From DAOTYH01 sp034435015 (GTDB taxonomy: Bacteria > Chloroflexota > Anaerolineae > Aggregatilineales > UBA3940): a stretch of DNA of 39,773 nt. The DNA lies in contig DAOTYH010000096.1 of NCBI GenBank assembly GCA_034435015.1, forward strand, positions 1 through 39,773, read 5' to 3'. This document shows positions 31,966 to 39,599 of the stretch, one piece after another; positions within the stretch are counted from its first letter, which is position 1, and each line of letters opens with the position of its first letter. A program made the position numbers and the translations under genes. A model generated the notes under the pieces. The model saw nothing but the letters and a program-made list of their open reading frames with translations, was not told the DNA's origin and did no database searches.

Positions 31966-32012
31966 GTCGCCCGGAGGAAGGAGGGTAGAGTGCTCCAGCT
32001 CTTCCGGGCGGC
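31966..32012 (+). other. Stem-loop between grpE and dnaK
   Basis: A 10-bp stem (31966-31975 with 32003-32012, one G-T pair), core CGCCCGGA/TCCGGGCG, encloses 27 nt that hold a further GGAG/CTCC pairing. There is no T-tract, so it may be an RNA processing or stability element that adjusts DnaK against GrpE levels rather than a terminator. Confidence 0.5.
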
Positions 32013-32063
32013 CATGTATGCAATTATCAGTCAGTAATTAGATGGAAGGAGAGAGACAAATCT

Positions 32064-33941
32064 ATGGGTAAGATTGTAGGGATCGATTTAGGGACCACGA
32101 ACTCGGTGGTGGCTGTCATGGAAGGCGGTGAGCCGACAGTTATCCCCTCAGCAGAGGGGGGGCGGCTGTTCCCTTCAGTGGTGGCAATGGATAAGAATGG
32201 TCAGCTTGTTGTCGGGCAGGTAGCCCGCCGTCAGGCTGTTGTCAACAGCGAGAATACCATCTTCTCGATCAAGCGGTTTATGGGCCGCAAATACGATGAT
32301 CCGGAGGTGCAGAAGGCCCTCAGACACATCCCTTATAAGGTGACCAAAGCCCGTAACGGGGACGTGCGTGTTGTGATGGGCGGGAAGGAATATTCACCGC
32401 CGGAAATCTCGGCCATGATTTTGCAGAAGATCAAAACAGACGCTGAGGCATATCTCGGAGAGCCGGTCACTCAGGCCGTCATTACTGTGCCGGCCTACTT
32501 CAACGACAGCCAGCGTCAGGCGACTAAGGACGCAGGCCAAATTGCCGGGCTGGAGGTCCTGCGCATCATCAATGAGCCGACCGCCTCATCGCTGGCTTAT
32601 GGGCTGGACAAGCATAAAGATCAGACTATTGCCGTGTATGACCTGGGCGGCGGCACATTCGACATCAGCATTCTGGATGTAGGTGACGGCGTCTTTGAGG
32701 TCAAGTCTACCAACGGCGATACCTTCCTGGGCGGCGACGACTTCGATCAGCGCATCATTGACTGGCTGGCGGATGAGTTTCTGCGCGAGCAGGGGATTGA
32801 CCTGCGTCAGGATAAGCCCGCTCTCCAGCGCCTGAAAGAGGCCGCCGAGAATGCCAAGAAGGAACTCTCGACCAAGCTGGAGACGGAGATCAGCCTGCCG
32901 TACATCACGGCAGATGCCAGCGGGCCTAAGCACTTGCAGATGACCCTGTCCCGTGCCAAGCTGGAGCAACTGACCGCTGATCTGATTGAGCGGACCATCG
33001 AGCCGTGCCGTCTGGCGTTGAAGGATGCCAAGCTGACAGTCAAAGATATTGATGAGGTGGTGCTGGTAGGCGGCATGACTCGTATGCCGGCTGTGCAACG
33101 CGCAGTGGCTGAGTTTTTCGGCAGGGAGCCGCACAAAGGCGTTAACCCGGACGAGGTGGTCGGCATTGGCGCGGCCATTCAGGCAGGTGTGCTGGGCGGT
33201 GATGTCAAGGACATCCTGTTGCTCGATGTGACTCCGCTGACGCTGGGTGTTGAGACGCTGGGCGGTATTGCTACACCGATTATTGAACGTAACACGACCA
33301 TACCGGTTTCGAAGAGCCAGATTTTCAGCACGGCCTCAGACGGGCAGACGCAGGTCGAGATTCATGTTGTGCAAGGCGAGCGCCCGATGGCCGCGGACAA
33401 CAAGTCGCTGGGCAAGTTTATACTTGACGGCATCCCGCCGGCGCCGCGCGGCGTCCCGCAGATTGAGGTGACCTTTGATATTGACGCAGACGGCATCCTG
33501 AACGTCAAGGCGCAGGATAAGGCAACCGGGCGTGCCCAGCATATCACCATCACGGCTTCCAGCGGTCTGACGCAGGAAGAGATCAAGCGGATGACCGAAG
33601 AGGCCAAGCGGCACGCTGAGGAAGATGCCCGCCGTAAGGAGCAACAGGAGGCGCGTAATGCGTGCGATAATGCCATCTACTCGGCGGAGAAGATGCTGCG
33701 TGACTACGGCGACAAGATACCTGATGAGGCCAAGAAGGCAACGCAGGAGAAGGTTGACGCGGCCAAGAAGGCGATGCAGTCTGACAATGTGAACGAGATT
33801 CGCCGGGTGACCGACGATCTGATCCGCCAGATTCAATCGCTGGGCGCGGCCATGTATGAGCAGAGCGGCGCGGCTGGCGCCGGCCCATCCGAGCAGGCTG
33901 GCGGCGGCGAGGATGTGATCGAAGGCGAAGTAGTGGACTAA
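32064..33941 (+). CDS. dnaK: Molecular chaperone DnaK (Hsp70)
   Basis: 625 residues. The ATPase domain has GIDLGTTNS (6-14), the NEPTAS segment and DLGGGTFD near 194. The substrate-binding domain begins around 380 (DVTPLTLGVETLGG), and the lid ends in an acidic tail (EDVIEGEVVD) in place of the common EEVD-like ending. Length and motifs are complete. The ATG at 32064 has AAGGAG upstream. It works with DnaJ and GrpE encoded beside it in folding nascent and heat-damaged proteins. Confidence 0.98.
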   Translation: MGKIVGIDLGTTNSVVAVMEGGEPTVIPSAEGGRLFPSVVAMDKNGQLVVGQVARRQAVVNSENTIFSIKRFMGRKYDDPEVQKALRHIPYKVTKARNGDVRVVMGGKEYSPPEISAMILQKIKTDAEAYLGEPVTQAVITVPAYFNDSQRQATKDAGQIAGLEVLRIINEPTASSLAYGLDKHKDQTIAVYDLGGGTFDISILDVGDGVFEVKSTNGDTFLGGDDFDQRIIDWLADEFLREQGIDLRQDKPALQRLKEAAENAKKELSTKLETEISLPYITADASGPKHLQMTLSRAKLEQLTADLIERTIEPCRLALKDAKLTVKDIDEVVLVGGMTRMPAVQRAVAEFFGREPHKGVNPDEVVGIGAAIQAGVLGGDVKDILLLDVTPLTLGVETLGGIATPIIERNTTIPVSKSQIFSTASDGQTQVEIHVVQGERPMAADNKSLGKFILDGIPPAPRGVPQIEVTFDIDADGILNVKAQDKATGRAQHITITASSGLTQEEIKRMTEEAKRHAEEDARRKEQQEARNACDNAIYSAEKMLRDYGDKIPDEAKKATQEKVDAAKKAMQSDNVNEIRRVTDDLIRQIQSLGAAMYEQSGAAGAGPSEQAGGGEDVIEGEVVD

Positions 33942-33981
33942 CAGCCGCCTGTCAGGCAGTCCTGTTGTTAAAGAAGAGTGA

Positions 33982-34017
33982 CAACGCTGGGGTGCGTTCT
34001 ACCACACCCCAGCGTTG
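33982..34017 (+). terminator. Strong hairpin between dnaK and dnaJ
   Basis: A perfect 13-bp stem CAACGCTGGGGTG/CACCCCAGCGTTG (33982-33994 with 34005-34017) with a 10-nt loop, 40 nt past the dnaK stop. The tail ATGCTTGTG is only mildly T-rich. It probably separates or attenuates dnaJ, which has its own -10 box. Confidence 0.65.
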
Positions 34018-34050
34018 ATGCTTGTGTGGACTGTTGGTTTGTCTTCGCGA

Positions 34051-34056
34051 TATAAT
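34051..34056 (+). promoter_or_regulatory. -10 box for dnaJ
   Basis: A perfect TATAAT lies 53 bp before the dnaJ ATG and just after the strong dnaK hairpin. No convincing -35 is seen and no CIRCE lies here, so dnaJ may be partly independent of HrcA. Confidence 0.4.
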
Positions 34057-34109
34057 GAGGCCACTTTACACAGCGTTCTAGCTGTTAGTGAGACGGCGGT
34101 TATTGCTTT

Positions 34110-35261
34110 ATGCCAACAAGGCGTGATTACTACGAAATCTTAGGCGTGCCTCGCGGCGCGTCCGCTGAGGAGATCAAGAAAGCATTCCGGCGCAAGGCCC
34201 GTCAATATCACCCTGATGTGAACAAAGAGGCAGGCGCTGAGGAGATGTTCAAGGAGGTCAACGAGGCCTACGATGTCCTCAGTGACCCGCAGAAGCGCGC
34301 GGCCTATGACCGCTTTGGTCATGCGGCTGTTAATGGAGCCGCTGCCGGTGATCCCTTCACGAACTTCACCGGCTTCAGTGATATTTTTGATGAGTTCTTC
34401 GGAGGGGGGGCGTTCCGTTCGCGCACGCGCCGTGCTCCGCGGCGCGGTCAGGATTTGCAGTACCGCCTGACCATTGATTTCGCTGAGGCAATCTTTGGCA
34501 CAGAACGCGAGATCGAGTTTGAGCGTACGGCTGTCTGCCCTGCCTGTAACGGCTCGCGTGCCGAACCGGGTACTACTCCCATCCGATGCTCTACCTGCGG
34601 CGGGACAGGGGAGGTGCGGAGCGTCCGCCAGACGTTTCTTGGGCAGATGGTCAATATCACCCCTTGCCCCGACTGTCAGGGCAGTGGTGAGGTTATCACC
34701 ACGCCCTGTCGTGAATGCGGCGGACGCGGGCTGGTGCGGCAGACGCGCCGCCTGACCGTCAGCATCCCCGCCGGTGTTGATCGGGGCACCCAGATTCGGA
34801 TCAGCGGTGAGGGAGAACCGGGGGTCTACGGCGGCCCGCCCGGCAACCTGTACATCGAGCTGTCTGTCAAAGATCACCGCTACTTCAGGCGGCGGGGTGA
34901 CGACCTGCTGATCAAGGTGCAGATCAATGTGGCGCAGGCCGCGCTGGGCCATACGTTGATGGTCCCCATCCTGACGCCGGTGGGTGAGTCTGAGGCTGAG
35001 TTGCAGATTCCGCCCGGTACCCAGCCGGGACAGGTCTTTGTGATGAAGGGCAAAGGCGTGCCCCGTCTGCGGCGGGATGGTACGCACAGCGGCTATGGCG
35101 ATCTCCAGGTGGCGGTAGAGGTTGAGATTCCTACCCGTCTTACACCTGAACAGCGTGCACTGTTTGAGAAACTAGGCGAGACCCTGGGCGAGGCGATCAT
35201 ACCGCCGGCTAATCAAAAGGGCTTCTTCGAACGGGTACTTGACTGGTTGGGCGGCGAGTAG
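34110..35261 (+). CDS. dnaJ: Chaperone protein DnaJ (Hsp40)
   Basis: 383 residues. The J-domain has H34-P35-D36 (YHPDVNK), followed by a Gly/Phe region (about 75-100). The zinc-finger domain has four CxxC motifs: CPAC (143-146), CSTC, CPDC and CREC; the first is followed by NGSRA instead of the strict CxxCxGxG. The C-terminal substrate-binding domains (IPAGVDRGTQIRISGEGEPG, PPGTQPGQVF) are complete. It delivers clients to DnaK and triggers ATP hydrolysis. No Shine-Dalgarno is seen before the ATG at 34110. Confidence 0.97.
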   Translation: MPTRRDYYEILGVPRGASAEEIKKAFRRKARQYHPDVNKEAGAEEMFKEVNEAYDVLSDPQKRAAYDRFGHAAVNGAAAGDPFTNFTGFSDIFDEFFGGGAFRSRTRRAPRRGQDLQYRLTIDFAEAIFGTEREIEFERTAVCPACNGSRAEPGTTPIRCSTCGGTGEVRSVRQTFLGQMVNITPCPDCQGSGEVITTPCRECGGRGLVRQTRRLTVSIPAGVDRGTQIRISGEGEPGVYGGPPGNLYIELSVKDHRYFRRRGDDLLIKVQINVAQAALGHTLMVPILTPVGESEAELQIPPGTQPGQVFVMKGKGVPRLRRDGTHSGYGDLQVAVEVEIPTRLTPEQRALFEKLGETLGEAIIPPANQKGFFERVLDWLGGE

Positions 35262-35365
35262 ACACAAACGGCCAGCAGGGCCAGGCTGGCTTGCAGAAGC
35301 ACACTTGCTCTGTAAAAACTCTGTTAAAAAGTTGTCTTTCGGTATGAATCTGCTTCATTCCGCTA

Positions 35366-35371
35366 TACAAT
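35366..35371 (+). promoter_or_regulatory. -10 box predicting a leaderless prmA mRNA
   Basis: TACAAT (inside TATACAAT) ends 7 nt before the prmA ATG (35379), so transcription would begin at the start codon. No Shine-Dalgarno is present. No good -35 is visible at 16-18 bp. Confidence 0.4.
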
Positions 35372-35378
35372 TATTCTT

Positions 35379-36290
35379 ATGAGCAGATGGATTCAAATAT
35401 CCCTGACGCTGGATGGCGAAGGTGCGGAAGCAGTTGCCGACACTTTACGGCGGTATGTCCATCAGGGAGTATCCATCGAACAGCCCCTGCCCGGTGAAGC
35501 ATGGTCTGATGAGCCGCTCCCGCCGGGGCCGCTGGTGGTACGCGGCTACATTCCTGCTGATGAGTCTGCCCCAACCGCACAGCGTCAGATTGAGGAAGCG
35601 CTCTATTACCTCAAGAAGCTTTACCCGCTTATTCCCGCCCCGGAGTTTCAGGTTATCGAGGAAGAAGAATGGGCCGAGGCGTGGAAGAAACATTATCACC
35701 CCATCCGTATCGGTCAGCGTATTCTGATTAAGCCTGCGTGGGTCGAGGTTGAGATGCGTCCGGAGGACATCGTGATCGAGATGGACCCCGGTATGGCCTT
35801 TGGCACGGGGACGCATCCAACCACTCAGCTTTGCCTCCAAGCTGTTGAGCGGTTTGCCGGCCCGGAAACCCGTCTGCTCGATCTGGGGACTGGCTCTGGT
35901 GTGCTGGCGATTGCCGCCGCCCGGCTGGGGACACCTCATGTGTTTGCCTGTGATATTGATCCCTTAGCGGTGCGCGTGGCTCAGGAGAATGTGAGGCGCA
36001 ACGGCGTTCAGGATCGTGTCAGTGTGGCGCAGGGATCACTGGCCGAACTACTGGCGGAGGGCCAATGCTTTGATTGGGCGGTCGCTAACCTGACGGCTCG
36101 TGTCATTACCGAGCTGGCCGGTCAGGGGCTGGAGCGGGTTATCCAGCCGGGCGGGCGCTTCGTTTTTTCTGGCTTGATTGATACGCAGGCCGAGGAGGTA
36201 GCGGATGTGCTGGAAGCGGTCGGCCTGCCGGTGGTGGAGCGGGAGAGCATGAGCGACTGGGTGATGCTGATCGCGGAGAGGCTTGCCTGA
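35379..36290 (+). CDS. prmA: Ribosomal protein L11 methyltransferase PrmA
   Basis: 303 residues, the usual size. The N-terminal L11-recognition domain includes EEEWAEAWKKHYHPIRIGQRILIKPAW (95-121). The catalytic domain has DPGMAFGTGTHPTT (136-149), the SAM motif DLGTGSG (168-174), D192 in CDIDP and the NLTA post-motif. PrmA trimethylates L11. It follows dnaJ as in many bacteria. The ATG at 35379 has no Shine-Dalgarno; see the -10 box just upstream. Its TGA overlaps the next ATG (36288-36292). Confidence 0.96.
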   Translation: MSRWIQISLTLDGEGAEAVADTLRRYVHQGVSIEQPLPGEAWSDEPLPPGPLVVRGYIPADESAPTAQRQIEEALYYLKKLYPLIPAPEFQVIEEEEWAEAWKKHYHPIRIGQRILIKPAWVEVEMRPEDIVIEMDPGMAFGTGTHPTTQLCLQAVERFAGPETRLLDLGTGSGVLAIAAARLGTPHVFACDIDPLAVRVAQENVRRNGVQDRVSVAQGSLAELLAEGQCFDWAVANLTARVITELAGQGLERVIQPGGRFVFSGLIDTQAEEVADVLEAVGLPVVERESMSDWVMLIAERLA

Positions 36291-37360
36291 TGATCGTTAC
36301 CAACCGTACCCCTGCCCGTTCCAGCCGTACCCAACAGCGCCCTGCCGATCCGCACGCGCTGAATAACTTGTTGCGCGAGTTAGATATACGTCCCCCTGGG
36401 GAGACGAGGTATAAGCTGGTCAGCAAGTGGGCGGCCAAACATGTGTGGCGGGTAGATGTCAACGGTGAGCCGTGGGCTTATATCCGCTATCTGCTTGGGC
36501 CGGCCAGCCAGTACCCCGATCAGTGGCGGCATCTCAAACTGGGGACGCTGTTACATGAAGCCCGCGTCGGTCCGCGCGTGATGGGCATGTCGCCGGAGAG
36601 CAGTGCGCTGGGCGGGCGGGCGGCCATCGTGGAGGCCGCGCTTAAGCCGATCAGCCGCGAGGAACTAGAGGCACGGGCCGACGAGGCGGTCGCATTGTTC
36701 GGACGACTCCATACCAATGCGCCCCTGCTGGAGGCACTTTCGCAGGAGGTGACTGCCACTGACCGCGAGCGGTTCAGTCCGCTGGCCAAGTTGTTCGGCG
36801 AGACACAAGAGAGATGGTTTCAGGCAGTAACCGAGCGCTGGCTTGAGGCCGGCCTGCCTCAGATCAGCGAGGCCGCTCAGATCGTCAGCGAGTTGCTGGC
36901 CCGCATCGAGATCATTGATGAACATGCTGAGCGGATCGATCTAGTCGTTCCGGCCCATAACGATCCTAATCATGGTAACTTCATGGTCAATCGGCAGGGG
37001 GCATTGCGCATGATTGACTTTGAAGAGCTGGCACTCAGCAACCCTGTTTCTGATCTGGGCATCTTTTTGACCTGGTATGTTGATCGTGACCGCCACCACG
37101 AGGTGTTGTCTGCCTACCCGCTGGCTGACCCCGATGCCATTCTATCGCGGATGCGAATATGGGTGCCGCTACGCTATATCGGCATTGCGGCTCACTGGGC
37201 GGCCCGTCTGCCTCGCGCACGCGATGCCGCCGCATGGAACTTTGCCGCTCAATCAATCCTGCAATGGTTGCGGGGCGCCTGTGAGCTGGTCTTTGATGGC
37301 AGTATCCCGCCGGGGATGGAGCAATTGCTCCACCATCTTCAGTCCTCGCTGGTGCAGTGA
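36290..37360 (+). CDS. APH/choline-kinase-fold phosphotransferase family protein
   Basis: 356 residues. The Brenner-type catalytic motif H223-N-D225-x4-N230 (PAHNDPNHGNF) and the metal-binding IDFEELALSNPVSDLG are clear, placing it in the aminoglycoside phosphotransferase/choline kinase fold. The N-terminal lobe has LVSKWAAKHVWRVDVNGEPWAYIRYL, fitting the ATP-binding sheet. Such proteins phosphorylate small alcohols such as choline, sugars or drugs; nothing here names the substrate, so I do not call it a resistance gene. Its ATG overlaps the prmA stop, so it is translated with PrmA. Confidence 0.85.
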   Translation: MIVTNRTPARSSRTQQRPADPHALNNLLRELDIRPPGETRYKLVSKWAAKHVWRVDVNGEPWAYIRYLLGPASQYPDQWRHLKLGTLLHEARVGPRVMGMSPESSALGGRAAIVEAALKPISREELEARADEAVALFGRLHTNAPLLEALSQEVTATDRERFSPLAKLFGETQERWFQAVTERWLEAGLPQISEAAQIVSELLARIEIIDEHAERIDLVVPAHNDPNHGNFMVNRQGALRMIDFEELALSNPVSDLGIFLTWYVDRDRHHEVLSAYPLADPDAILSRMRIWVPLRYIGIAAHWAARLPRARDAAAWNFAAQSILQWLRGACELVFDGSIPPGMEQLLHHLQSSLVQ

Positions 37361-37380
37361 GGGCAGGCCGCACAGCCCGA

Positions 37381-37409
37381 AAACAAAAAACTGGCGACGG
37401 GCGCCAGTT
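37381..37409 (-). terminator. Rho-independent terminator of the rpsU-infA unit
   Basis: On the minus strand an 8-bp stem AACTGGCG/CGCCAGTT (37402-37409 with 37389-37396), with a 5-nt loop, is followed by TTTTTGTTT. It stands 54 bp past the infA stop. Confidence 0.88.
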
Positions 37410-37462
37410 GGCTGAATCGGAGAGGGGGAGCTGGGTGGAGTGAGCTTGTGCCAGTCTCGCCG

Positions 37463-37723
37463 TTACTCTTCGATCTCCTCGTCTTCTTCCCATTCGCCAG
37501 CGTGCTTCTTGAAGCGGTAGGTGATCCGACCTTTGGTCAGATCGTAGGCTGACAGTTCGACCCGCACCCTGTCTCCCAGCAGGATGCGGATGTAATACTT
37601 ACGCATCTTGCCTGAGAGGTAGGCCAGAACTTCATGCCCGTCATCCAGCCGCACCCGGAACATCATTCCCGGCAGAGACTCAACGACAGTGCCTTCAACC
37701 TCGATTTTGTCTTTAGAACCCAT
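37463..37723 (-). CDS. infA: Translation initiation factor IF-1
   Basis: 86 residues. The S1-type OB fold has the family segments IEVEGTVVESLPGMMFRVRLDDGHEVLAYLSGKMRK and GDRVRVELSAYDLTKGRITYR. IF-1 sits in the ribosomal A site during initiation. It is about 14 residues longer than the 72-residue standard because of an acidic tail (GEWEEDEEIEE). The ATG at 37723 has AAGGG upstream. It follows rpsU by 34 bp and is outside the usual ribosomal protein operon. Confidence 0.96.
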   Translation of the reverse strand: MGSKDKIEVEGTVVESLPGMMFRVRLDDGHEVLAYLSGKMRKYYIRILLGDRVRVELSAYDLTKGRITYRFKKHAGEWEEDEEIEE

Positions 37724-37757
37724 GTGGCCCTTTCGTGATTACCTTGCCTGAGAATGC

Positions 37758-37958
37758 CTACTTCCGGTTAAACTTGGCCATACGACGACGAATCCGGCGA
37801 ATGGCTTTCTTCTTTTGAATCCGGCGCAACTCGCTCTTGCTGACATGCCACCGCTTGCGGCGGACAGTGCTGAGGACACCGCTCTTAGCGACCTCTTTAC
37901 GGAAGCGCTTTAATAGCTGTTCCTGACTTTCGCCCGGTCGGAGTGTTACAGTCGACAA
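37758..37958 (-). CDS. rpsU: Ribosomal protein S21
   Basis: 66 residues, small and strongly basic, with the S21 core ESQEQLLKRFRKEVAKSGVL and the RRKRWHVSKSELRRIQKKKAIRR region. It binds the 30S platform near the 16S rRNA 3' end and helps initiation. The start is TTG at 37958; it is fixed by AAAGGAGGTGA, a full match to the anti-Shine-Dalgarno, 7-8 nt upstream. It is co-oriented with rpsA and infA. Confidence 0.94.
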   Translation of the reverse strand: MSTVTLRPGESQEQLLKRFRKEVAKSGVLSTVRRKRWHVSKSELRRIQKKKAIRRIRRRMAKFNRK

Positions 37959-37996
37959 CCCTTTTTCACCTCCTTTCTATTTGCCAGTCCATAAAG

Positions 37997-38020
37997 CCGG
38001 CCATTACCTTCTCTGGCCGG
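37997..38020 (-). terminator. Hairpin between rpsA and rpsU
   Basis: A perfect 7-bp stem CCGGCCA/TGGCCGG (38014-38020 with 37997-38003) has a 10-nt loop. On the minus strand it is followed by CTTTATGG, so it is a weak terminator or an attenuator between the two ribosomal protein genes. Confidence 0.45.
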
Positions 38021-38044
38021 ACAGGCCTATTATTACTGTGCTAG

Positions 38045-39256
38045 TTACAGAGCATCTGCCTCAACCAGCGGCTCATCAATCTCGCCTTCGCCAGAGACCT
38101 CTGGAGTGTCAAAGTCATCCGGCATATGGGCAGAACCCTCTCCGGCCTCAATGAGACCTTTCAGGCTCAGGCCAATGCGCTGGCGCTGTGGCTCTAGACT
38201 GATGATGCGTGCCACAATATGTTGCCCCGGCTGAACGACGTCTTCGGGCCGCTGGGGCGGCGGGTTGCCCATCTGAGAGATGTGCAACAGCGCCTCAACG
38301 CCATTCTCCAATTCAACGAACGCGCCAAATGATACCACACGAGAGACCGTTCCTTCAACCAAATCCCCAAGCTGGTGCTTCTCTTCGATCTCAGCCCACG
38401 GGTTTGGCTGGAGACGCTTCAGGCTCAGGCCGATACGCTTGCCTTCGCGGTCAAGCTGAAGGACATAAGCTTTGACTTCCATCCCGACGCTCAAGATTTC
38501 GCTGGGGTGATGCACCCGCCGCCACGCCAGCTCAGAGACATGTACCAGCCCGTCGGCCCCGCCTAGATCAATGAATGCCCCAAAGTCGCGCAGGCTGCTA
38601 ACCCGCCCTTGCACGATGTCGCCTTCTTTGAGGGTCTCCAGCAGGCGGTCTTTGACCTGATCGCGGGCCTCACGCTGGGCCTTGATTTGTGAAAACACCA
38701 GCCGCCGCCGGCGTGGATTCACCTCGATAATCTTGAGGGTAAGGCTCTGCCCGATCAGACGGGCCAGGTAGGCGGCACGGGCCTCATCGTCCAGGCCGCG
38801 CGGCAGGTCCACTACATGCGAAGCTGGCACGAAACCGCGCAATTCACCGTACAGGACGATCAGCCCTCCCCGATTGGCGGCGATCACTTCGCCAATGTAA
38901 GGCTCTTCCCGCTCCATCTGTTGGCGTGCCGCTTCCCAGTCCTTGCTGGCGCGGGCCTGTTGAATGGAGACAAGCAGGTTGCCGTCTCTGTCTTCTGGTT
39001 CTACGACCATGACCATCACTGTCTGCCCGACATGATAGGGATGGTCGTCCCCCAGTGCCTCGATGTCGCTCCGTTGGACAACCCCGTCGCGCTTGAGGCC
39101 CACATCAATAATGATCCCCTGTTCGTCAATGGCTAGAATCGTGCCGGTGAGAAGGTCTCCCCGCCGGACTTCACCAATATCTTCGCAAGATTGCTCCAGC
39201 AGAGCGGCGAAGTCAACTTGAGACTCATCAGAGGAAAATGATGCCTGACTTTTCAT
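38045..39256 (-). CDS. rpsA: Ribosomal protein S1-like protein (four S1 domains)
   Basis: 403 residues with four S1 RNA-binding domains (about 33-105, 118-183, 204-273, 290-360). Domains 3 and 4 are the closest to consensus (RVSSLRDFGAFIDLGGADGLVHVSELAW; VSRVVSFGAFVELENGVEALLHISQM). The tail is acidic. Four-domain S1 proteins are usual outside proteobacteria, which have six. It helps mRNA binding to the 30S subunit. The ATG at 39256 has only a distant GGGAGG (16 nt away), so the start or the translation mode is not certain. It has a long leader and a strong promoter. Confidence 0.92.
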   Translation of the reverse strand: MKSQASFSSDESQVDFAALLEQSCEDIGEVRRGDLLTGTILAIDEQGIIIDVGLKRDGVVQRSDIEALGDDHPYHVGQTVMVMVVEPEDRDGNLLVSIQQARASKDWEAARQQMEREEPYIGEVIAANRGGLIVLYGELRGFVPASHVVDLPRGLDDEARAAYLARLIGQSLTLKIIEVNPRRRRLVFSQIKAQREARDQVKDRLLETLKEGDIVQGRVSSLRDFGAFIDLGGADGLVHVSELAWRRVHHPSEILSVGMEVKAYVLQLDREGKRIGLSLKRLQPNPWAEIEEKHQLGDLVEGTVSRVVSFGAFVELENGVEALLHISQMGNPPPQRPEDVVQPGQHIVARIISLEPQRQRIGLSLKGLIEAGEGSAHMPDDFDTPEVSGEGEIDEPLVEADAL

Positions 39257-39570
39257 AGTCTTGCTATATGTGCCTCCCGACCAGCGTGGTCAAAGCAACA
39301 TGGCAGGCAACGCCCGGCTCAGGAGGAAGGGGCGGGGAGAGGAGCCGCGTTACCCGTAAAACTGTGAGGATAGTGGGATGGCCCGCCCATACAGGCGGGA
39401 TATAGAGAAGCAAAACTGATCCTTCTTCTTGTCGTGGATGGCGACGTTCCGCAGACATGGCCGCAGAACAGCTAGGGACTACACCCATGCGCCGTCGTCT
39501 GGCGCAGCTAACAATCTTCCTTCAATGAAAACCCGGGTTGGGGATAGCCTTACCTTCCCATCTAGGCGGT
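39257..39570 (-). other. Long rpsA mRNA leader with hairpins
   Basis: About 300 nt lie between the predicted transcription start and the rpsA ATG. By eye it holds two clear hairpins: TGCGCC/GGCGCA (39488-39493 with 39501-39506) and CCCGCC/GGCGGG (39382-39387 with 39394-39399). A 74-codon frame crosses it (39264-39488) but shows no ribosome-binding site or protein-like composition. I recognise no known riboswitch or tRNA here. Confidence 0.45.
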
Positions 39571-39599
39571 ATTCTACTCGCTTGCTTGGGGCTTGTCAA
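39571..39599 (-). promoter_or_regulatory. Strong SigA-type promoter of rpsA
   Basis: On the minus strand a consensus TTGACA (39594-39599) and TAGAAT (39571-39576) are exactly 17 bp apart, the best promoter match in the window. Upstream, two CTTAACG copies (plus strand 39617-39623 and 39629-39635) are spaced 12 bp apart. Confidence 0.75.

Noticed and set aside
36290..37360. Antibiotic-resistance aminoglycoside phosphotransferase
   Set aside because: Only the general APH/choline-kinase fold is visible, and the gene is coupled to prmA in a housekeeping region. Nothing supports drug modification.
39264..39488. 74-codon ORF in the rpsA leader
   Set aside because: No Shine-Dalgarno, composition unlike a protein, and it overlaps predicted RNA hairpins. 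Treated as leader sequence.
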